Source: Sepiola atlantica | Taxonomy: Eukaryota; Mollusca; Cephalopoda; Sepiida; Sepiolidae | Direction of reading: 5' to 3' | DNA length: 64,000 nt | Assembly: GCA_963556195.1 (NCBI GenBank) | Contig: OY744533.1 | Span: 51,469,808-51,533,807, forward strand | Part shown: piece after piece, positions 57,301 through 64,000 of the stretch | Layout of the letters: every line of letters starts with the position of its first letter | How positions within the stretch are numbered: position 1 is the first letter of the stretch | Position numbers and translations under genes: made by a program | The notes under the pieces: model-generated | Told to the model about the DNA's origin: nothing | Database searches by the model: none | What the model saw: only the letters and a program-made list of their open reading frames with translations

Positions 57301-57590
57301 TACATGGAAATCGGCAAAAAGAACTTACTTCATATATTTTCCATTAAGGGACATGGAGCAGTATGACTGTCCTGTGTTTATGTCAACAAGAGTTCCTTCC
57401 CCTGACTTGCCGCCATATCATGCTAGAGACAGTGAACTAATGCACCATACATTTCTGACTCTTGGTCGTAAGGTTCTTGAATTTCAGAAGGCCATGATGT
57501 AAACGGATGTTGGCCATTTTTAATGATTCTTATATCTATTAATGATGGATTAAAATGGTTTATATATTTTAATGTGACACTTTCAAATTT
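54350..57590. other. Intron sequence, no gene seen
   Basis: A (TCC)n tract lies at about 55195-55219. At 56090-56160 a CTAACCCTAA / GTTAGGGTTAGG pair is present but too short to be a telomere-like array. ORFs are at or below 63 codons. Confidence 0.5.
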
Positions 57591-57593
57591 ACT

Positions 57594-57645
57594 CATGGCC
57601 TTTTGGCTAAGATCAAAGTGTAGTATATGTTATGATACTACACTT
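57594..57645 (+). pseudogene. U2 snRNA-like 5' fragment
   Basis: GGCCTTTTGGCTAAGATCAA, one extra A, then GTGTAGTAT match the 5' part of metazoan U2 snRNA, including the GUAGUA branch-site-pairing segment. After about 35 nt the similarity stops and the sequence folds back (GTGTAGTAT / ATACTACAC). It is therefore a truncated pseudogene or a U2-derived SINE head, not a working snRNA gene. Confidence 0.7.
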
Positions 57646-58044
57646 CATCTGGTCTGTCCTCGATCAATGAAGGCGAAACTCTTCTAGACTTATGCAATTT
57701 TTATTTTTATCCCAATCCAGAGTGTTCCTTTTTGGGGAGCTGAATTTTCCCCACATTAAAAACCAACCAACCATGTGTCTAACTCTTCTCTCGTGGGGAG
57801 ACAAGTAAATAGGGACACTTTGAAATTTCGTAAGCGATTTTGAAGACTGATTAATAAAATATTTTTGACTTGAATGAAAGTTTAAAAACAAAAGTTGGCA
57901 TGTCAGTTTAAATAAAATACATTTGGAAATACCTGGTGTACTATTCGCCCTGGGCAGACATCTGGTTTCCACTGAACGAGGAAGTTTCTAAGGAATATCA
58001 GATTCACATACACTTACCAGCTGCATGCATATCCCGGTAAGAGG

Positions 58045-58090
58045 AGATGACATACAGCACCAAGTATTCCCAAATGAACAGTGAGAATGA
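58045..58090 (-). mobile_element. 5S-derived SINE fragment
   Basis: On the - strand CATTTGGGAATACTTGGTGC then TGTA matches the 3' end of the 5S-like head seen at 28931-29003. Confidence 0.4.
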
Positions 58091-58849
58091 AAAGGGGAGA
58101 TAATTTTGCTAGATTTAATGAAATGTTTTTTATTTAAATACTGGAAATTACCTGAAAATGAAACGAAAAAAACTTGCTCTTCATTTACTCCAGCACTTTA
58201 CGCCCGGATTAAGACCCTAAATTTGGCATCACATTATGATGAAACAATATTTAGATGCGGGTGTGTAAAAAATACAATGTTAAAAACGGAATTTTTCCAT
58301 ATACGGTTAGAGTAGTGGAAACTTCCATTAGAAATCAAGTTAGTTAGAGCTACTTGTGATAAGAATATTGCATCACAATCAGGAAGTCTGTAGTGACACA
58401 TTTATAAGCTTGTAAGACGTTCCTCTTTTTTCTGGACTTCAAGAGAGCTGTCGTGGTTTGAGACCTGCTTCTATCCCCTTATATGATATTGGTTGGGGAT
58501 ATTATGTATGTATACTGGAGAAGAAAAATAAAAACTCCAAAAGTATTATTAAACTCCATGAAATTATTGTAGTGTCAATTTTTAATAACTTTTACAACCA
58601 CTGATATTAAGAAGATGATGACAAAAACGAAAAAGAAGAGGAGAAAGAGCGAACCACTACTTCTTTTTTCTTCTATTCATTTAACATCACTTTTCCCTTG
58701 TTCAGGGGTCAGACTATAACCTAGTATTCTAAAGCTGTCCATGTGATGAGCTGCCATCCGGATAATCTACTGACATCTAAGAATTAATCTCTGTATCTAA
58801 TATGATATGTATCTAAGTATATGCCAAAATTCTTTTTGACATTTCATAC

Positions 58850-60035
58850 TAGTTGAGGATACAATCTGCCTTTCTCTATCAGACTGGGGTATTGTTCTGA
58901 TAAGTCCTAGGAGGTCCACCCTTCCAGACTTTACCTTCTCTCTTTGATAAGGGATTGGTTTATCGACACTCACCTGAGGCACCCCTACCGGGGAATGCCG
59001 ACAGAGCTGCTCAGACATTTTTTGTATGGTGAGAGTGTGCTACCTCTGGTACATTAGCCTTTCTATCTCCACCTTTCGGCCTTTTGCCACATCTTCCTGT
59101 GGTAGGAGGGTGGTTAATACCACGAATCAGAGGTAGAGATCGAGACTAAATATAACCAATGGTTACTAAATAATTTTTATTAAAGAAATAAATTCTTTAA
59201 AATTTAGTTAAATTTGACAGAATTAACTCCTTTCTTTATTTTGGTCTGCTAAAGTGTCATATGACCTAAAAGTCAAATATTATGGTTCAGTTGTGCTCCT
59301 AAATCGAAGAAAAAGAGTAGGAAGAGATAGAGACTGCGAAACTGTGCATCAGAAATGCATGTGGAACTGCTGCATATTATAGCTGCACTCAGGGGACACA
59401 ACTCTTGTTTACGTCCTGACGAGATATGCTTATCTCATCTGCATCTTCTCAGCTCTAATCTTTATATCAAACGAGGTTCGTCTTTGCATCATGCTGGCAA
59501 CCTAGGGTTTGGTTTGATCCACCAGACCTTTTGTCGGAATGAGGTATGGTCCAGCTCGGTCCTAGGAGGTGCATTTCATCTTGATGGAGATTTGGGCTTC
59601 CCTCGTTAAGGAGAAAGTTTCTAAGAATTATTAAATTCACAAGGTGCACCCTGCCAGGCATTACTTCCTCCTTTGGGAGAGGTGAGGGGGGTTATTGCAG
59701 GTTGCCTGAGGCACTCCTACAGTGAAAGGCTGACGGGTCCGTTTTCGACTATTGTTGTACCAGACCAGGGTGCTTCACCGAGGAAACTGGTTTACCCCAC
59801 CTTCTAACCTTATCACATTTTGCTGCAGTGAGAAGTCATTAAATGAGGTCATATGGTCCGAAAGTTATGGTTCAATTGTGCTCCTAAACCAAAAGAAACC
59901 AGTAGGGGGAGAGAGATAGACAGAGACTGTGAGACTGTGTGCCGGAAATGCATTAAGTACTGCATGATATTATGGATGCAGTCCGGGGATGGAACTCTCG
60001 TTTACCTTTTGGCTAGATGTGTTAATCTTATTTGT
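58850..60035 (+). repeat. Tandem duplication of a family B composite (about 600 bp each)
   Basis: Copy 1 (58850-59440) and copy 2 (59510-60035) each contain the GC-rich family B core (CTGAGGCACCCCTACCGGGG or its decayed form) and then GTCATATG..CTAAAAGT, GGTTCAATTGTGCTCCTAAA and GTTTACCTTTTGGCTAGATG-like blocks in the same order. Short ORFs in this interval are repeat-derived. Confidence 0.7.
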
Positions 60036-60039
60036 CTTT

Positions 60040-61130
60040 TTCCATGATTACTAATCGGTCAATAAAGTGTTTTGTTAGTTTACTTGTGGAATTCATTCCT
60101 AGATATTATCTAAATTTTATCACATTTGTGCTTCCATATTTTTAGAAGGTTATAATCATCATAGTCAGGTCAGTTGTTTGTATTTGAGACACCTGAAATA
60201 AGAAAAAACACCTAGAGAATCCTGCCATTTTTGTTCATATTCATGCAAGACTTCACTAAAAGTTGTCTGTTTTGTTTTAGTTTTTTTTCTGCGTGCTTTT
60301 ATTTTTTATTCACAATTTATATTAATTTTCATTTTTAAAAGAAAAACAAAATAAAAATGAATTTTTTGTTTAAATATTTTTTAGATTTTGTTTCAAACAT
60401 TTTTTTCCAAATTTTGTTGAAAACTTATTTTAGAATTTTTAAAAAACTTTTTTTATAGATTTTTTTGTTTTTAGAATCTTTTTTTCGTTTTTAGAATCCG
60501 TTTTTTAGATTCTTTTTTTTAGAATCTTTGTTTTTAGAATTTTTTTAAGTGTAGCAGTTTTTTATATTTAAAAAATATATTCTTTTTTATTTTGGTTTTA
60601 AAAATTTATATTTGAGTCTACGGAACATTGGGGGTAAGAAACATTTTTTTTTAATTTGGATTTAGGAAAACATTTTATTTTAATTTTTGTATAAAAACAG
60701 TTTTTTAATTTGTAAAAATTGATAAAATTTTTCTTTATATATTTGTGATTTTCTGATTTAACCCCAAAAAAAACTTTTTAGAAAAGATTTTTTTTAAATT
60801 ACATTTTTCTTGATTAAAAAAAATCCTTTTTTACTTTCAAAAGATTTTCCCTTTTGTATATTTTTTCTGAGCAGAATTTTAGTTGACTTTGCATAAGATC
60901 ATTTTCTAAATATTATTGAAAAAAATTTTTTGTTTTATTAATCATCCTTTTATTTTCCAGCTGATCATTTGCTTTTAAAACAACAAAACAAAACAAAAAA
61001 AAAACAAAAAAAGGGCTAAAATGTTTTTTTTTTGTTTTTTAAAAAATTATTTTTGCTTTTGTTTTGTTTTTTGTTTATTTCTCCATTGCTTATCACTTTC
61101 TATTCTTTCTTCATCCCATTTATCACTGAC
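60040..61130. other. Intron sequence, T-rich, no gene seen
   Basis: 60290-61080 is dominated by T and A runs, with irregular TTTTTAGAATC-type repeats around 60470-60540. Confidence 0.7.
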
Positions 61131-61132
61131 AG

Positions 61133-61222
61133 CGGTGAGCAGTGAGGCAATTTGTCTCCCTACGCGCCGTCAATCGACGAGGAAGTTTTCCCTTCTACAA
61201 ACCTCCAGCCAAAGATCACAAA
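61133..61222 (+). CDS. CNNM: CNNM metal transporter, exon of the C-terminal tail
   Basis: After an AG acceptor preceded by a pyrimidine-rich stretch, the exon completes an Ala codon and reads AVSSEAICLPTRRQSTRKF followed by SLLQTSSQRSQ. It ends at A|GTGAGT in phase 1. In vertebrate CNNMs the FSYYGVMALT strand is likewise followed by a poorly conserved, Ser/Arg-rich cytosolic tail, so function can be assigned only from position, phase and splice sites. It has more CpG and GC than the T-rich intron around it. The remaining C-terminus and 3'UTR must lie beyond the window. Confidence is lower than for the three CNBH exons because the sequence itself is not conserved. Confidence 0.7.
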
Positions 61223-61739
61223 GTGAGTTCCTAATACATATGTGTGTCTGTCTCCTCTCTTTCTCTACATATCTTAGTCTACAAGTCTTTCTCCTTAGCT
61301 AGTTTAGTCATATCATTTTGTTCACTGCTTTTATCCACATTTTTCTTTTTCTTTCTTTACTTCCTCTGCTTTTTGGGTAGATCATTTTCATATAAATAGC
61401 AAAGCACTCGTCTTGGTTAAATACTAATAGAAATGATCACTTATTAACACAGCCATCTTCATGTTAGGCACTGTCTGTGAACATGGAATGATCAATAGTT
61501 TTTAGTTTGTGGTTGGTTATTCTATCTGTTCAAAAAACTTAAAATAATAATCATCTCACCATTTAACGCTGCTAATCTACATATTCATATATCTGATTAA
61601 TTTATTTTTTCACTTTATTTCAATTATTTACTTAAATGTGATATCATTTGAGATGTAAATATCACTGAAACACACTTAATATTGAACAACATGAGATTTA
61701 TTCCTTCAAATTTGAATAAGAAAATCCAAGTATATGGAT

Positions 61740-62310
61740 TCCATGAACGATTTCACCAATGGTTCATGAAGTTGTTTCTTGGAGATGAGGCAGAAACATT
61801 CACTTTTGGTGAGTCCTTCAAGTGCTCAACTGTGACATGGGGATTTTCTTTGCTCTAAATGCAAACGTTATGCTTATTGACTGTGCTATTCATATGAAAT
61901 ATAGCCTCATCACTGAAAAGAAAGCATTTCTTTAATGGAATTTGTCATTATGGCTTGAACAAGCTGAAGCTTGTAGAATTTCATTAGCAAGGATTTTCTC
62001 AGGACACACCAAACTGTTGTTGGATGAATCTGGGTTTCCAGACTTGTTCTTATCGTAAACTTCTTTGGATTTTGCATAAATTTTTGACAAACCCGCTCAA
62101 GCATTTCTTCAATAATTTTGGTCTTCCAGATCCATTTGCCATTTTCCTCTTTGAATTACTTTGTCGTGTCCAAATATCGACTGTGGCATTTTAAAGAAAT
62201 CCTTTACAAGCTTATGTTGTCTAGTTTTGTTCAACTGTGTTCAAGCACACTCCAACTCACAAAATGCTTTTTCTCTGAGATGAAGGCATTTACATGCATG
62301 TTAAGATAAA
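61740..62310 (-). pseudogene. Decayed mariner-superfamily (DDE_3-type) transposase, N-terminal half
   Basis: The - strand reads RVCQKFMQNPKKFTIRTSLE, then THPTTVW-like QIHPTTVWCVLRKSL, FYKLQLVQAIM and, after stops, a VFSDEAIFH-like stretch. In intact relatives these are a helix-turn-helix (xxxTTVWKVLRKRL), YRLQLVQAL and the first catalytic Asp (FSDEATFH). This half complements the C-terminal piece at 22566-23060, but the two are 39 kb apart and need not be the same family. Confidence 0.55.
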
Positions 62311-63270
62311 ACATGAAACATAAAATTTTGATCTGTTTAAACAAATGCTGTTAAAATGTGAAATCATTTGAATGGGAACAGGCAAAGTTATTAGATTTCA
62401 AAATGATATAAAATTTATGAAACGCTCTGTACTGTAATCCCAACTCCACCCTGGATAATATTTTTAAATTAGACAAATTTCAAAATGTATTTTGAATCTG
62501 TATGAAGTCTGTACTTGGACACATCTTTCTTCTTATAGTCAATATTTCATACTAAAATAACTGACAATGTTATCTAACAATTACTGACCACTAATTTATC
62601 AAACTTTGCTACCGACTCTGATGAGATGGGAGTTTGCATCGGTGGGATGAAAAATAATGACAACATTATTTCATGGACATTGTCCCTTATGTAAAAAAAA
62701 CTGGCATTACCTACCTCCAACCGCCATCTTTCTAAGTCTGCTGGGGGGCTCCCTTTGAAGGAATGTTTTAGCAGTGCTAATCTTAGTTTTTGTCTCATTG
62801 ATGGAAAAATAATTATGGAGTTACTTTTAACAGTGTAATGACAAACAGGGGTAACAGAAGACTTGGGAAGCTTTTATTCTGCTTAAATTAACTTATACAC
62901 GTGTAGTGAGATTTTATAGTTTTGTACTTAACTAAAGAGTTCTCCAAAAGAAAGGTACTCATAAAATAAGGGAGGGTACTCTCGATTACTGATTATAAAC
63001 AGCAACAATATATTGAACAAAAAGGAAACATTACTGCACATTTGTATTGATTTAGTCAAAACTTAAATTCTATAAAACTTTCACTCTTTTGAAAATCGCT
63101 ATGATGTTAAATTTGAAAACTTGGATCCTTCATAGCGTATATAATTTGAGTAAATGCTAAAACTTTCATTAAGATTAGATAATATGCTTGCACTGACATC
63201 TGTAATATATGTATTGTATATTGCCTTCTGTACTCCAAAAATTCAACACGTTATTACCTAAAGAAATTAT
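62311..63270. other. No gene seen
   Basis: A 74-codon - strand ORF at 62574-62798 (SPPADLERWRLEVGNASFFY) looks repeat-like but is not recognised. Confidence 0.4.
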
Positions 63271-63274
63271 TTCA

Positions 63275-63570
63275 ATCCATGATTAATCAAATCAAATTTA
63301 TTTGCAAAGTGCAACAAGAAAATAGACAATTAGAAGATATTACATCTATATAGTTTGAATATTTGTCCAAGGCGATTTTGAACCTGGATATGATAGGTAT
63401 CGTCACATCCTTCTCTGGCAGGCTGTACCACGGAGCGGAAACATAGAGAATATTGCTTTTCTTCTCCGGGTGGAGTGAAAACTCCTCAAAAGGTCGATTT
63501 GAATTCCCGTTGATGATGTATAACAGAATCAGGTTCCCTCCCCCACATCCTCCGCTGTTCAACTCAGAAC
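63275..63570 (-). pseudogene. CR1/L2-like LINE reverse transcriptase C-terminal relic
   Basis: The - strand reads GGNLILLYIINGNSNRPFEEF, then SAPWYSLPEKDVTIPIISRF and KIALDKYS (given in pieces). The LPxxVVxxxxxxxFKxxLDK pattern is the usual LINE C-terminus. Same family as 26700-27025. Confidence 0.55.
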
Positions 63571-63917
63571 AGATTTAGTCTTTGTAGATAAGCATGGAGA
63601 GTTTTGTCACAACTCTAGTTGCCAACCCATTGAACAATGAAAAATAATTTCTAGCTTATATGTATAAGAAAGCAGCTAGAAGTTTTTTTTGTTTTTTTAT
63701 TGAGTTGCTTTGAAAAAAAGATATATAAGTGAAATGAAGAGAACAATGTTTTCGTTATTTCTGGGTTTAATTTGGTAGGAGATTAAAATTCCCTTGGGAA
63801 GCCTTTTGAAAACATATCTTGAATTATTTATCAAGAAAAAATGTGTCTTGAAATGGGTAGACACAATTGTATGTATAAAAAAAATGTTTTTAAACAAATT
63901 CGGAATATTTACTGAAT

Positions 63918-63919
<2 letters not shown>

Positions 63920-63970
<51 letters not shown>
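63920..63970. repeat. (TA)n microsatellite
   Basis: About 25 TA units near the right edge of the window. Confidence 0.95.
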
Positions 63971-63972
<2 letters not shown>

Positions 63973-64000
63973 GCAAGTTACTTTGATAATAACGTTCTTG

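Overview
The window is eukaryotic, AT-rich and intron-dominated, and is about 95% non-coding. Its many (TA)n tracts, tRNA- and 5S-headed SINEs, decayed LINEs and repeats resembling ones common in octopus assemblies suggest a mollusc, most likely a coleoid cephalopod (octopus). This is inferred from repeat style plus one clearly metazoan gene; no species marker is visible.

The only gene I can support is the 3' part of a CNNM-family (cyclin M, ancient conserved domain protein) magnesium-transport gene on the + strand. Four coding exons are visible: 33964-34095, 48486-48647, 52935-53018 and 61133-61222. All are joined by phase-1 introns of 14.4, 4.3 and 8.1 kb. Together they encode the linker after the CBS pair, the cyclic-nucleotide-binding-homology domain and the start of the C-terminal tail. 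The transmembrane/DUF21 and CBS exons lie upstream of the window or in an unseen place, and the last exon(s) lie downstream. Bases 1-33963 therefore look like intron or upstream sequence.

The rest is layered repeats. 0-17 kb holds a 28-bp-TIR MITE, 5S-derived and tRNA-derived SINEs, copies of a 600-900 bp repeat (family A), inverted SINE pairs and a 58-bp perfect palindrome beside a compact hammerhead ribozyme. 17.1-19.06 kb is a 1.9-kb satellite of 21/24/27-bp units. 19-33 kb holds SINEs, LINE tails, a decayed mariner-type transposase, several long hairpins and hammerhead-bearing Penelope-like repeat ends next to (TA)n tracts. 34.7-36.7 kb is a 5'-truncated jockey/CR1-type LINE with recognisable RT motifs. 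38.66-41.67 kb is a 3.0-kb element with ~290-bp terminal inverted repeats and a broken ORF ending in a cysteine-rich CXC-like motif; this is my best candidate for an undescribed mobile-element family. 44.1-44.4 kb is a 220-bp TTAA-flanked MITE whose empty site is preserved in a paralogous repeat at 14.88 kb. 47-64 kb has further repeat ends, a U2-snRNA-like relic, a tandemly duplicated GC-rich repeat and two LINE/transposase relics.

No CRISPR, operon, phage or bacterial feature is present.
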